Origin: Cruorifilaria tuberocauda
Lineage: Eukaryota; Nematoda; Chromadorea; Rhabditida; Onchocercidae
Direction: 5' to 3'
Assembly (NCBI GenBank): GCA_013365365.1
Contig: JABVXU010000221.1
Coordinates: 1-64,000, forward strand
DNA: 64,000 nucleotides
Part shown: one piece after another, positions 26,201 to 39,900 of the stretch
Position numbering within the stretch: the stretch's first letter is position 1
How the letters are laid out: the number at the start of each line of letters is the position of its first letter
The notes under the pieces: model-generated
Seen by the model: the letters and a program-made list of their open reading frames with translations, nothing else
Told to the model about the DNA's origin: nothing
Databases searched by the model: none
Position numbers and translations under genes: made by a program

Positions 26201-29200
26201 CAAATATATATATATGTCAATTCCAAAATCATTATCAGCTTAAAACTTACTGCTAAAGGTATATAATCACACATGCAACATAACCGTGAAATAATAATAA
26301 GAATAGACGATAGGTGTTTAAAAATGAATTCGGCGAAATTTTCTAGAATCCGTTGTAAACACACCAGCGAACAAATCAATAATGCATCATTGGTCGCTGC
26401 AAATTTAAAAGTGTAGCGTTTTTTAAAGATGAATCCTTGTATAAACCTAAATTTGAAACAGAAACATACAGCAAAAAAGAAATGAAACATAAAACTTATC
26501 ATAAATTTTTCCATTTGTTCCTTTTAATCTCTAAGCTCGCATTTCAAATCATTCTTCAAATTTTAAAACCACACTTACTCACATAACGGCCACTCATTGA
26601 ATGTTGAGTGCGACGCTTTCGCCCCAATAAAACACCATCTTTTAATAGATTAGCTTGCTGATGACTACTAGTTCTGATTACAGATTGCGTTTCAAGTACT
26701 GCCGAAAGAATTTCAATACATATTGCCGTCAAAGCATTTGAATATAAAATAGAATTTTTTACGCGCTGAAAGCGCATTAATTCACTAGCTAATAAAAGTA
26801 GGCTGCCTGCCACTGTTTCATCGTACATGCTCCGATTTGTGAGCTGCAAATGTTAAGACGTTGTATGTCAAAAGCAGAAAACGATTTGAAAAAAGAATAT
26901 ATTAAGATTTGAAAAAAATGGACTATGTAGTTTTACGGCATAGCTCAAAAAGTTCTGGACTCAGGTTATCCTTTTACCTGAACTACTGAACAATCTCCTA
27001 ACTTTCCAAAACATTAGTTAGCATATTCTACGAAAATCTTTGACAAACAGATAATACAAAATAGTACTTACCAATTCCACAGTTAATTCTAGCGTTTCAG
27101 ACAACAACATGAAATCTGTTGATGGTGTCATATTACGTGCTATCAATTTCAATGTATGAGCTGCTTTCTGGCATAGATCAACCTAAAATAAAATTAGCAC
27201 TGTATGTGGAATCCATATGTTATTTACTTCTACGCAGCTATGTCATTATAATAACATATTGTAAGTGCTCACGTCTATAAGGCAAATCATTTAGATCATT
27301 ATATTAAATTTTTGCAAACTTACATCAAATTTCTTTTCAACCGGTTTTAGCCAACAGTTAAATTTTCTAATCAATCTATTTAAATGATCCACGTTCACCG
27401 TACATATATATGTACTATCTTGTAGCAGTTTAGCGTTTAGGAACTGCAGAGCCCGATCTCTCAATTTTGGCATTGTTGCGGTTTGTTCCAGAGCATCGAC
27501 CACAATATGCCCACAAACATTACTTGGCAATAAATTTTGAAACTAAAATGAGATTTTTGATCAGAGATATGAGAATCGCCCATTTCAAGAGTTCTTTGGA
27601 ATCTTAAAACACCAGCAATCGGATTTTTTTTACTTGTTTATATATATATATTGAAATCATAATGCCTATATGAACTTTTTCAATGATGATATCCGAACGT
27701 GATGAGACTGCAATCCAATATTTGCAACTGTTTGCAATTTGTGACCTTGAATTTGCTTCAGTATTCCGTTTCTCGGCATCTGATGCTTCGGCAGTGACGA
27801 AATCATCGAGTTCAATGGAACACAATAGAAGAATTTTTGCAGTTTCAAGTAGCCTACTATATGAATTATCATCAACGGCTACCAGCTGAAACTAAAAAAT
27901 CAGAAACTTTCAACAGGTTTAGTCCAAAAAGTAGAGTAGCAAACTCTACCGATTTGTGAAGGCCTTCAATGTTTCACATAAATAACTTGAGGAATTCTTT
28001 ATATGAAAAAAAGAAAAATTAGTACTTGAAGAACAGATTACCTTTGCTTTAAATTCGTCACTTTCTAAAAGTCTTGCAATCCAACCCAATATAGCAAAAC
28101 GATAGTGTCGCAATTTTTGAACTGAATGTTTCGTTCGATCGAATATTTTTGACAAAAATTTCTCCTCCTGACCAATAGTAATTGGGCTTTCATGAATTAA
28201 AAAATCACCCCCTAATTTGATAATATATTTTAACATATTTGTGATACATGAGAGCTGTTCTACGGCATCATATTCCGATACCATAATAGTTGACATCTCC
28301 TCATATAATTCAGCTGCTGTTCGACCTAAAAATTATTCATTACAACCTATTAGCTGAGAAACGAAATAATTTAATAGACAGACTAATGCTGAATAGTCTA
28401 ACATAACATAAACACCTGACAACACCCTAAATAAAATGCCATGTATATGTGAAAAATACATGTGCCCAGCACTTTTTCATTTTAGATTCTTGTAATACCT
28501 TTAACATAAATCTAAGAAATATGAAAACATTCTTTCCTATTACACTAACATATATACTACTGTAACAAACCCCCTAGTTTTTTCGGCCAATTCAAGCAAT
28601 AATGCTCAAAAAGAATAGCGATCACCACCCAAAGATAATGCGTTCCGGCAGATCGAGATACAGCACGCAAAATTTTATCACGTCGATGAGCTGGAATGTC
28701 AATGACTGATGTTGCAAAAAGCCGAGAAGTTGTCATCAACTGTTCGTGGAATGAATGATCCTGAAAATAATTACTAAAATGAAAAGATAAGGTTTCTGCA
28801 TTTTCAAGAGATTCAATATGTGATAAAAGATCATGGACGAACCTTCAAGTCAACTTAACTTTTGTTTTGCTGGAGATTTTTTATATTTATAAACTTTCAA
28901 TTAAATGCTCTTTTTAGCACAACCTTTTCACTCATAACAGTCGAAAATAACACATTCAATGTTTCCTCAATTACGCTTAGAGTTAAATCGTTATCCTTCT
29001 TTAGCACTCCATCACCCATAAACGTATAAACAGACATCAGATGTGCCAGTACTTTTTTCTGTAAAAGAAAATAATTTAATCAAAAATTCCTAATAAATTA
29101 TTTTTCTGTTTATTTTTTGTAATTCTCAATATTCGAGAGTTTTAGTAAGAAATCTTGAAAACCTACTGGTGAAATAATCGCAGCACATGTCAACAACTGC

Positions 29201-32200
29201 AAGCAATCCCGAAGAATTCGATGATTTTGAGCATGGCGAACAATATCAACGATTGTATCTAGTTGCAAATCATCCGCCAAAACTTTATAACCACCTAGAA
29301 CTACATGAATGAATTTGACTTATTAAATGAAGATAAAAAGTGCTATTTTAACACTTGACAAAAGGGAATAATGTCAAATAATAGGAATAAAGTAATTAAA
29401 TTAAATAGAATAAACGAGAAATATTTTATGAGAATAAACTAGTTGAAGAAACCAGGAATGCCAAACTATCCTGCACAGTGCATTTTCCATTGAAGGCACA
29501 ACTTCATACTACAGCATTGGTTAATTTCAAGCGCTTATCATGCTTAAATACATATTTATCACCATATCTACAAAAACAAAATAAAAAAGGAAAAAGCAAA
29601 CTTACGAGGATTTCTGACTAAATATACAATTAAATTGATAAGCAGCTGTTCCAGATACTGATTATCTTCATCAACTTTCTGCATAACTCTATAAATACAA
29701 TTCTTCATCCAAAAATGGATGCTCACACAAATTTTATCAATAGTTTTCTTCGTTGATAAAAATTATTTCAAAAAAGTATCCTTATTATCCAAAATAAAGC
29801 TGATACAAAATGAGCGCCTGACACTGTTCACGAATTACCCTTCAAAAAATGATAATCAATTTTTATGCGCCCTAAATATTTCTGAAAAAAATTTTAATTC
29901 GAAAACCCAACTCACTCCTTTAAAATCTCATAAAGTTGATGGAACAGTTTAGCTGATGCTTGGAGAGTGTGATTTACAAGCAATAATTCCAGTACAAAGA
30001 GACGCCTAGTTTCAAACTGTCTAATATTTTCATCTTTAAAGCAAGACCAATGACATATGTCACGATTTCGCTTGACACTCTTCAATTCAGTGTAAGGTTT
30101 TAATAAAGAAAGTATAAAATCGGCATCCATCGGCAGCTGCAAAAAATTGAAACTGACAAAAACAGAAAGTCACTTTTCCGAAACAAAAAAAAATTTTTTT
30201 TTCTCGTTTATTCTGTTCCATTATTCAATAATAAATAATTTGTCAAGAAAAACTGCCAGCATTATAGTAAAGTTGACAAGAACTGTCAACATTTAAAAAA
30301 TTCCAAATTCGCACAAGTCTACTTCTGTGAAACTGTGAATAGCTCAATGAAGCTACCTGTGATAAAGCATTTTTTATTGCAGTTTTTAAGTGCGACCCTT
30401 CTGCCAGTGCAATAGCGACCATTTTTGCGAAAAACATTTCAAATTCAGATGTTACTCGGTTTCTCAAATAAGAAGGCGTAGTTAATTCCTAAAACAAAAA
30501 TTCGGATTACAAAAATCGATGATCAGTTATTATCTACGTCCATATTACTCTGAGCACAATAAAAAACTTGAGGAAACTTGTTTCATAAGTTATATTTAAA
30601 CGAAGAGTCTTGAAATTAAAAGTATGCAATACAAAAATGAATCCAAGCCCAGTGAAGATGACAGCAGTCAGACAACAAAAAATATTTGCCAGTAAGGTGA
30701 CAATATAGAGACGGACTCTACGACTCATTTACTGAAATCATGATTTTTTTTTCCAATTTTATGATTTATCAGAAAATCCTAACTTATATTTCTAAGTCCA
30801 ATTATAATGAACGTCTAAAACAGTAGTATCTTCATTCAGGAACTCTTAAAACTGAATAAAATTGGAATATGAAAAATGCTTACTTCCAGACCTGCTTCTG
30901 CAAGTGGCCAGTTTTCAGCTTTAATTGTATCAATCAACTTCTCTAGCGGGTCATCTTTGAATGTGATTTTGAATGGTTCATGAACTGAATTCAACTGCTC
31001 TTGCTGGAAATCACTGCCATTAAATGATTCTTCACAATAAAATCATGCACTCAGCGTACCTAGTTCATGATAAAAGACCACTGAAGGTAAGAATGAATGA
31101 GAACTTATTACCTTTATATTTTCTATACGTTTTCTTTTCAATGCAGGATTCAAAGTATATAATGAAGGTTGATTTCCACTTTCATTTATACTACTTTTAG
31201 TGCTGCTATGACATCGAGATCGTTTTTTTTTCACCACGGTAGTCACTTCGAAGCTTTCAATCTAAATAACATGTGTCTAAAAAAATGTAAATTACATTTG
31301 ACATATTTCGAGTGATAAGCATTCTTACACGAATAAATTAATAATGCTAAAACGAGGAAAAAGAGGAAGACAATGAAAATACAGAGACAGAAAAAGGACA
31401 AATGAAATATATAAGTACTAGAAATAAAAGATGACACCTCGTGCTGTTCGAATTCACAAACTTTGATCAACGTGTTATAAACACCTTCATCGCGCATTTT
31501 CCATTCCGAACTAACTGATGCAAAGGCATTCGGAAATCTATAACGGTATTATTTGGAAGAAAATGAGAAAAAACTCATGTTGCACTCTACTGTTGGTTGA
31601 AGACTTTATGAACAAATTAAATCACATCTATGTTAAACATTAATATTGAAACAGAAAGCCTTAAATTTCAATAAATTAATAGCATTAAAAAAAGCAAAAG
31701 GAAAGAAGCGTCAAAATTAGATTCATAAAGTGCAACAATAACATCTACAATAAATACAAATGCGCATATTTCTTCCAGATTTATTAAAAACAAACCTAAA
31801 TATCAATGCACGTATATGCTTGTAAAGAATAGTTGGCATTTTCTTAGCATTAGTTATTTTTGACATTAATTCCAATACCAAACCCAAGATTGTTTCAGAC
31901 ATGCAATTATCCAGCAGTGTTAAATCTAACCAGTTGACACAAAAATTACATAATTCCACCAGTTTTTCTTCCTTATCTATAAATAATAAATAATGAATTT
32001 TCTCATAACTCACATCATTTTCTAAACATGAAAAAATTTTTCACGATTTCATTTCCGTTGTTCAACAACTATGCTTCTGACGTACGCAAATAGTTTTTCA
32101 AAATTAGAAAGCCATAAAACTGAAAAGACGACAAAGCACTGGCAGAAAAATTACCGCATTTCGACAACAAAGGAATAAAAGTATGTGCAAATACTCTAAT

Positions 32201-34780
32201 AAATTGTCGCATATCCGTAATAGAAGATAAAGACTTGATGTATTTCGAAATATGCAGACATTTATCCTTCCTGGCAATCTTTAAAGCAATTCTCAACCTG
32301 AAAGTTGAAAAAATTTTCATCCTAAAAAAAGTTGAAGATGTGAAGCATGCACATCCAAAAAGCAAATATCAAGCTATAAGATAGTTTGTTTATACAACTA
32401 TTAGCATAGATAAAGCCAATTAAGCTTAAATGTCTTTTATCAAATATCGCGCAACAATTTGCGAAATAAATACTTTAGCTGTCTAACATTCCAACACACT
32501 AAATCAGTTGAAAGAGTGCTGCACTAAAACCCAAGCCATCTTGATACTGATGTCAACGAATAATGAAAAGGCAAAATTACTTTAGTGGGAAACTAGATAT
32601 TTCTTGGCGTTGAAAAACAACTACCAAACTGTCAATTGATTCCTTCATTGTATACACGTCCATTTTCAGCAAAATAAGCTTAATAATTGGAACGAGTTTG
32701 TTCGAGATTAACTTTACATTTATGCAAAGCTGACTTATTACAACAAGACATGCCAGCTTCAGAGAAACTAAATCTGATCTAAAAATAGTTTATTTTCTAG
32801 TCAAAAATAAGGATATTATCTGGAAATTTATGGAATATTAAGGCATTGTTCAGTCCACATGATAATATATATAAGATCGTCCAGCTATCATACAAATTAT
32901 ATGAGTATTAGACAGCGGCTATTTGCTATAGAAACATATTATGGCTTCGTTAACAAGAAAGCAATATATAAACTCACATTAAACCTCTGGCCAAGAAGGG
33001 TAACATTTTCGAAACTAAAGCATCCGTTACATTAGATTTTGCCAAGAGATGCACAGAAATTGAAGCAAAAAATATGAATAAATGTGGTAACTTAGTCTCC
33101 ACAAATTTTGCAGTAAATGACTGGAAAAAGCGCAAATAATATAATTTCCATTAAATATGAAAAACTTTATCACATTAGCAAAATTCTTTCATTTTTTCCT
33201 TTTATTGACCAAAACTTTAACTATAACGAGTCCTACTGTAGAAGCCAGCTATTGCTACATAATCATTTGATGGAAATAGAACCAGAAACAGAAAGAGAAA
33301 CAAATTAAAAGAAATTATCCAATCAGTGCACATATTTAGATACAACCTTTTACTTCAAATTAATTATATTTATATCGCACTGCAAACATAGATCTTTCAA
33401 GTAATTCTTCTCTCAGTTCATTCTTATTATATCAGAAATCATTCGAAATTAATCAAATTACAAATGAACCTGGCTGAAAGCAATGAAAACGAGAAAAGAA
33501 GCTATATACACTGTCATAATAATTATAAAGAAAAAAACTAAAATCTAACCTCTCTGACACGTTCGATATAGTTGTATATGAGAGTAAGTAATGAATGATT
33601 TCTTGAAGCACAAATAACGACCAATTTTGTCATTGGGATAGATGCTTCTAAATTAGCATATTCTCTGACCCATTCATATTCCAATTCTTTTAAATCAAGT
33701 ATTGACAGCAATCGCCCAAATATATTCGAATTGTGATATGGTAAGAAGGCAATAAACAATGTTTCGGCATTGAAACTTTGCACCTTAAATTTCACATGAA
33801 GTTTGTAAAATTAAGTCCATAAAATGAAATAATAGTGAATCCTGAAGAAGTTTTTCATTATTAATATTTTTTGATTAACTTAATATTGCTATCAAATAAG
33901 ATTTTTGCTAGCATGTTTAGAATTATCCTCATACAAGACATATTATGTGTCAAGAATTTTAGTGGTAAGAAACCGAGTCCATAAACAGCTCAAGAAATGA
34001 TACGTTAAAGGAACATAAAGCTTACATGAAACTGAAATATTAACCACTCCAAGATTTGCTTCGCTGAGAGATGATGCAAGTAGGCAGAAAGCTGTATAAT
34101 CAGTCGTTCAAGTTTCTCATTAAGTGCTACATTCTCTTCTTTTGTTAGAAGCGCACGTTGTACATTAACTGCTGCATCGTCAAACAGATCCTCTTCCTCA
34201 ATAGCTATTTTCGGATCGACCTTTCGCAATTCTGTTAGACCAGCACGCCCTACGAATACCCACAGATAGAAAAAGGTACATACTTGAAAGCAAAAAAGAA
34301 TTTTTTAAGTGACTGGATTATTAACTGCAAAGAATCCTATCTGGATAGATAGCACTTCATTCGGTGTCCACATTTGAAATACGACAATACGTGACGTGTC
34401 ACGTTTCAGAAATTGCAAAGATATTCTTTTCGTATTAATACAAAGTTCTGAGCTAGTAGTGATAGCACGATCAATAAGTCGCTTAAGCGGAATGCTTACG
34501 ACGTATATTAATATATAAAGGTATATAAAGATATACAAAGCGAGCATAACATGAGAATGAATAGAGAAGGAACTAATACGCTTCTACAGTTTGCAGTAAA
34601 CTTCAAATTGAAATGCTCAAAAATATGCGAAAATATCTAACCAATTTGCAATGCATTTTCCACATATAATAAGTCAGCATCTTTCTTATCAAAAAGCAAT
34701 GACACATGAGGTCGCTCTACTTCAAGCTGTCCACTAACTGCTGTGCGTAGACTGTTCAGTTGTTTTTTCAACGATGTCAT
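23268..34780 (-). CDS. heatr1: U3 snoRNP / SSU processome protein HEATR1 (UTP10, BAP28)
   Basis: A large many-exon gene read right to left. HEATR1 is a HEAT-repeat scaffold of the t-UTP part of the small-subunit processome and is needed for pre-rRNA transcription and processing in the nucleolus. The first exon (34642-34780) opens with MTSLKKQLNSL, like human MTSLAQQL. Exon 34026-34249 has the LEWLIFQFH motif and exon 33550-33783 has FLPYHNSNIFGRL; both match the UTP10 N-terminal domain. The exon around 28557-28739 has IPAHRRDKIL and a following LWVVIAILFE segment, as in the BP28CT region. The last two exons (about 23460-23570 and 23268-23359) encode FERMGDAVAPTLPSVLPFL and a C-terminus with VEMQCDAVIGVL, as in human. 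Middle exons are typical HEAT helices but too diverged to place one by one. An acceptor-like TTTAG lies 17 bases 5' of the ATG. The full exon chain was not resolved. Confidence 0.9.
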
Positions 34781-36942
34781 CCTGTTGGGAGACTCGCCTA
34801 AATTAAAAATGATTAATTTCAGCAGATAGACATATTATATTTCATGACAATTTCTACCAACCGCCTTCATTTCAAAACTGCTGAAAGAATTGCTATAATT
34901 AAATTGGAACTTTGAACAACAACAGGCTACTACACGCCAAAGTAAGTAGCAGCCAAGCCTACATGGAACCCAAACCACTCCTCACTTCCAGCCCCCTTGT
35001 CTTCTTCCATTGAGCTAATATGAAACTCGTCATCCCACCACTTGTTGCTTCCTTCCCGGCGCCCTTATGAAAAATGTGGGATACTTCTTGAGTTCTGCTA
35101 CATGCGTCTTCAGATGGAACTGAGTGAAACGTCCAAGAGAAACAAAAGTAAAAGGAAAATGAATCGCCAACTTATCCGGGTCGTTAAATAGAATTTATCT
35201 CTAGAATATTCCATTTGTTTGATTTTCTTGCCAGATCACCTTTACTCATTACCTGTCCCCAGAGTACTCTGATCTCTTTATCATTGGACTCATTCACCAC
35301 TCCCAAAATGCTATTACTACCATAAATTTCTCGAAATTCGTCTTTTAATGGAATGGGTGGGAGGAAATTTACGTCGTTTTTGAAATACACTCATGCTACT
35401 CTTTCTTTTTCTTTCTTCCTATCCATTTGTTGGAAGTTTATGCTCAACACGTTAGAATGTGTGCTATCACTAGATTTACTTACTGTTGGTAAAAAGTATA
35501 ATTTGGAGACAGAATGCTGACTGGAACTGATTCGCCGGGGAGTGGTGATATCCGTTATTCAACCTACCATTTCTGTTAGCTTCTCCACTTGCCATTTTCC
35601 GTGAGTCAAATTCTGAACTTCCCTTTCATCACCTTCTCAGATCGACTTGCACGATAGATTTCCTATGAGCTGTGATAGCTATTGGTTATAACTAAATTAT
35701 AATTAAATTCACATCACATTATTATTTTAGACATTCGTGAATCGGCCTTAGCTTCATGTTTACTACTGAAAGATGCCAAAGGGATACTATCACTAGATTA
35801 GATAATGCTTTATACATCCATTAAAAAATTACTTTTAATTCAGTTAACTTAATTTTACTGATCCGATACAGCAACATAGTTGTATTTTATTGATCCGATA
35901 CAGCAACTTATGGAAGGATCAGCTCGAATCGTAAACCACTTCAGTTAATTTTGCTAATTAACCAGGTTACTGATAACTGCAAAAGGTTCTCTGCAAATTC
36001 GAAGCACAATTACAGTCACCAAATGCATACGGTACCACGACTCATTCAATGCATAATTGGATGGAAAGAGATTTCGCTATAGGTCATTTCTTCACGCATT
36101 ACAGTAATCTTTGACTTAGTTCTCGACTGTTTTGGAAACTCATCTAGAGATTGATGGTATGATGGCTAGGAAAGAGGGATAGTGAGAACAGATGCAATCA
36201 ATATCATACCTTTATATGTGCCACTATGTGTTTTTTGAGAATTGTTGAGGCGAATGTTTCTTTTCCTACCTCTTTCCCTCTCCTTCTCTCTACTCCTCTC
36301 TTCATTCCAATCATTCGTTTAATTCGCAGAAATTCGGCTATATTGAATCTCTTCAATCGAGAACCGCTACTACTATAGTTGATTTTCCTTTTGGCATTTT
36401 GCAAAATCATGTTTGTATTTATCCATATCTGTCAATTATCCATGAAGAAACAGAAATTTTTGTGAACTTCACGGAAATAAAAGGGAAAGATAAATATTAG
36501 ATTCTGCAACAGAAACTACTCATAACAATGATGGCGTGTAGTGCAATCTTGATATCGAATTTCATCACATACGATATTGATTGATCAGTATTTCTAACAA
36601 ATTCTATTCTCTTTGCCTTTCTTCTTTTATTCCATAAACTTGACTACCGTAGTCCAAAACATTTCTTTCAAAAAACCTTATTATACAACTGCGACACACC
36701 GCAATATTATTTGCTATGATGCATTGGTAAAATGGAATTATTTCAAATATTGTATGCATGATAGTGGTGAACTACTTGCTTACCGTTTTTCCCTATCCAT
36801 GTGCCATGAATATGTCATATCACAGTGATTAAAATTTCATCAAATGACATAGGCTGCAAAAATGATTTTTAGGTGTAATTATTATCAGTAATCTACGAAA
36901 GGAAATTCTCCCAACTGGAACAAATCGTCTTATATAATCAAA
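34781..36942. other. Head-to-head spacer, HEATR1 / REC8
   Basis: About 2.2 kb between two divergent start codons. Short frames here (35184-35390, 36204-36410, 36613-36828) match no family and have no convincing splice sites. The segment contains a 24-base direct repeat. It presumably holds both promoters. Confidence 0.55.
35852..35907 (+). repeat. Two 24-base direct repeats, 32-base period
   Basis: 35852-35875 and 35884-35907 are the same 24 bases with one C/T difference, both containing TGATCCGATACAGCAAC. This may be a short tandem duplication, or paired protein-binding sites in the HEATR1/REC8 divergent promoter region. Similar copies were not noticed elsewhere in the window. Confidence 0.85.
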
Positions 36943-39900
36943 ATGTTCTTCATACCTTCCCTATTAATGAAGAGAAATGAACCGTTGGCTGTCATTTGGT
37001 TCGTTATTTTGATAACAATATTTTTGCAAATGCTATCTGATAGCGTGTAACAGTGATATCAAATTTTTGATCTCGGTCTAATGGCATCCATGAAAGATGA
37101 CATAGCAGGAAAGCAACTGATAAATTATGATTAATATATCAGGAAATATAAGTCCATGATTTTTTTAATATTTTTTCTCATTAACTTTACAAGAGCACGT
37201 AATGAAGAATTCTTTTGAGTAATACCAATTGACAGTATAAATTCATTCTTCTAAGATTTTTTCTTCTCTCTTAACAAACCAATTTTCTGCGTTCTCAGGC
37301 GAGTTGTGTTTGACGAGAAATGGAGGCCATCGCGAAAAGTTATTTTGGAGATAAATGTACAAGGAGCTTGGTAAGTTTATCATCTTCCAACATTTTCGTC
37401 TTTTATCTATATGTTGTTGAATTCCATCGATGTTTTTCGTCGAAATTTCACAAAATACTTCAAGTCTATGATATATGCAATTTCCTCGCATAACTACATT
37501 CATAACCATTTTGTAGATAAAAAACCTAGCAAAAGAAAAACCCGATGCTTAAGAAGTAAATCCAAAGTCCAAGTAAACTTTGTAGATGGATAATGATAGA
37601 CAATAATTAACCATTTTTTAGTGAACTTCTGCTCGGAAAAATACCGAACGGTAACCCGGGTGAAATCAAGTTTTCCCTGTATTTGCTTGCGCAACTTTCC
37701 TATGGCATTGCGCTAATCGTGCAGAAAAGGGGTGACATTCTATGTAGTAAGTTCATAAAGTTTTATTTCTGGAAATTATCAAAGGAATGCAATCATGTGC
37801 AGTGCATATAAGAGATTCTAAAACATTCATGGTTCAGGAGATATGGAAACATTTATTCCGATCATACGCCGTTATCAGGATGAAGAAGAAAACGAGTGCT
37901 TTTTACTTTCGTTACTTTCTGATGAGATTTTTATTCTATCTTATATTTAAGAAATGGAATGAAACGATTAAAGCAACTTTCTTTTGTTATTTTATATGGT
38001 TCTTATTTTTAGAAATAAATGTTGAATTTTTTTCCCACTTTTTTTCATTCGGTGTCGCAGTAAGATTAGAACTTTTGAAGATCCCACATGAAAGAAAAGA
38101 AGGAGCGGAAGAAACGCGCAGCGAAACGAAACGATTCACTTATTTTGGATTCTTCGTTTGAGACTATCGTACAGATTTTTTTCATTTTTTAAAATTTCTT
38201 TTGATCACTATTGATTGCTAAAAGCTAAAGTTGAACGTTATCACTGCACTGTAATTACCACTCCATCGCAGTGAGAGGGCATTTTCATTTCAGTGATCTT
38301 TTTGATAAAAAAATGGTCATATACAGTTGTCTCATTACTTATTTGATCCTTGACGAATTTTCATACGTTTTAGTTTACTTTTTTTATTTCACTTTCAAAC
38401 GGCTTTATATTTTAAAGGAAAATGAACATCTGAAGTTTGTGCTGGATAACAGTGCAATCACGTTGCATGAAGACATACCACTTCCGGAAATTGACATCTT
38501 GTTTAACGATGATTTTGGACCACTGACAGCAGCCGAAGCTCTGCAGATGTAATACATCAACTACTTAAAAGTTATCACAATCAAATCAACCATAATTAAG
38601 AGTAACAATATTTTGAGCTTCCAGATCCAATAGTATAGATGAAGCAAATAAGATTTGAGTTATCATTTAGTTTTGTGTTACTTAAAAAGTTAGGGATTTC
38701 CACTATATAATTATTTTTTACTTTAAGCTTTTAGTTAATAAAGTAATTAAGCACGTATTTTCTGACCACCGCTTCCAATTTATTCGTCAGGGAAGCTCTT
38801 TTGAAAGAAGATAGCGAACATATTATGGAAAGCAACTCAGGAAGCACAAATGGATCTAAGGAATATATTGTGAATCTGGTTCCTGAGGTATTGACTAATA
38901 ATGCAGATGTTGAAAAGACGACACATGTAAGTATAAATACTCTATAAATATCGCGATGATCGGATACAACAAAAAAACTTTTAAAAATTTATGTTTGTTG
39001 TTTACTTTCATGGAGAGAAGAACGCCTGTTCATGATACAAAATTAAACAGGTATTTGAAATGATGGAAGTAAGTGATGAAAGCGAAGTACGCAAGGAAAA
39101 TCAATACGATTTGGGATCTGATGAAACTTTACGAGAGCCAGAAATCAAGCATCCGGCATATTTATCAGTAAGTTATCTTACGATTGTGCTTTATTTCGTA
39201 TCAATGATTTAAACTTATATTAATGCTCTAGTTTTGGTTTCCATACTGAGAATTTTTCAATCTGTCATAGAGAGTAAAAAATATTGCATTGCATATTTTG
39301 AAATACGAAACCATCTATGTCGAATTACTTTAGTATAACATAATTTGCACTTTTTAAAATAGATTCTTGAAATTTCATTTCAAAACCTAAATTTCAGCAA
39401 TTTGATTTTTTCTCAGGTACTTGAATTAAGTGAGGTGCACGACTCACAAATATTAATTCCAAAAAAAAGGCGTCGCAAACATGGTACTATTATTGACGAA
39501 ATAACTATGTTTAACAAGGTCTGTTGCCTTATTTTCCACATTTATTTTTCTTCCTTGAAATTGAAAAATTTATCTCAAACTAAACTCCTCCTTGAGTGTT
39601 TCAGGTACAACTTCAAGCGCAGATCGATAGCAGTAATGATTTGCTGCATACGCGAGATGAAATGATTTCTCAAATAATAAAACACAGAGTGATAACAGTT
39701 CAAGATTTATTTGACCCTCATCCAGTGACATTGCGTGGTAAAATTTGAATCTTTTACTATTGTTTTCGACATAGCTTCTTTTAACTTAACATGTTACATT
39801 TTTATAATATATTCTCAGTAATCTTCCTTTCTATTATTAAAAATGCTTCTTTACATGAAATACTGAAATATTAATGGAGCCAGAATTGATTGTTTATGAA

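Noticed and set aside
25832..34547. Several minus-strand short frames as separate genes
   Set aside because: They lie inside the HEATR1 span and are either its HEAT exons read into introns or intron frames (for example 34305-34547); none shows an independent family.
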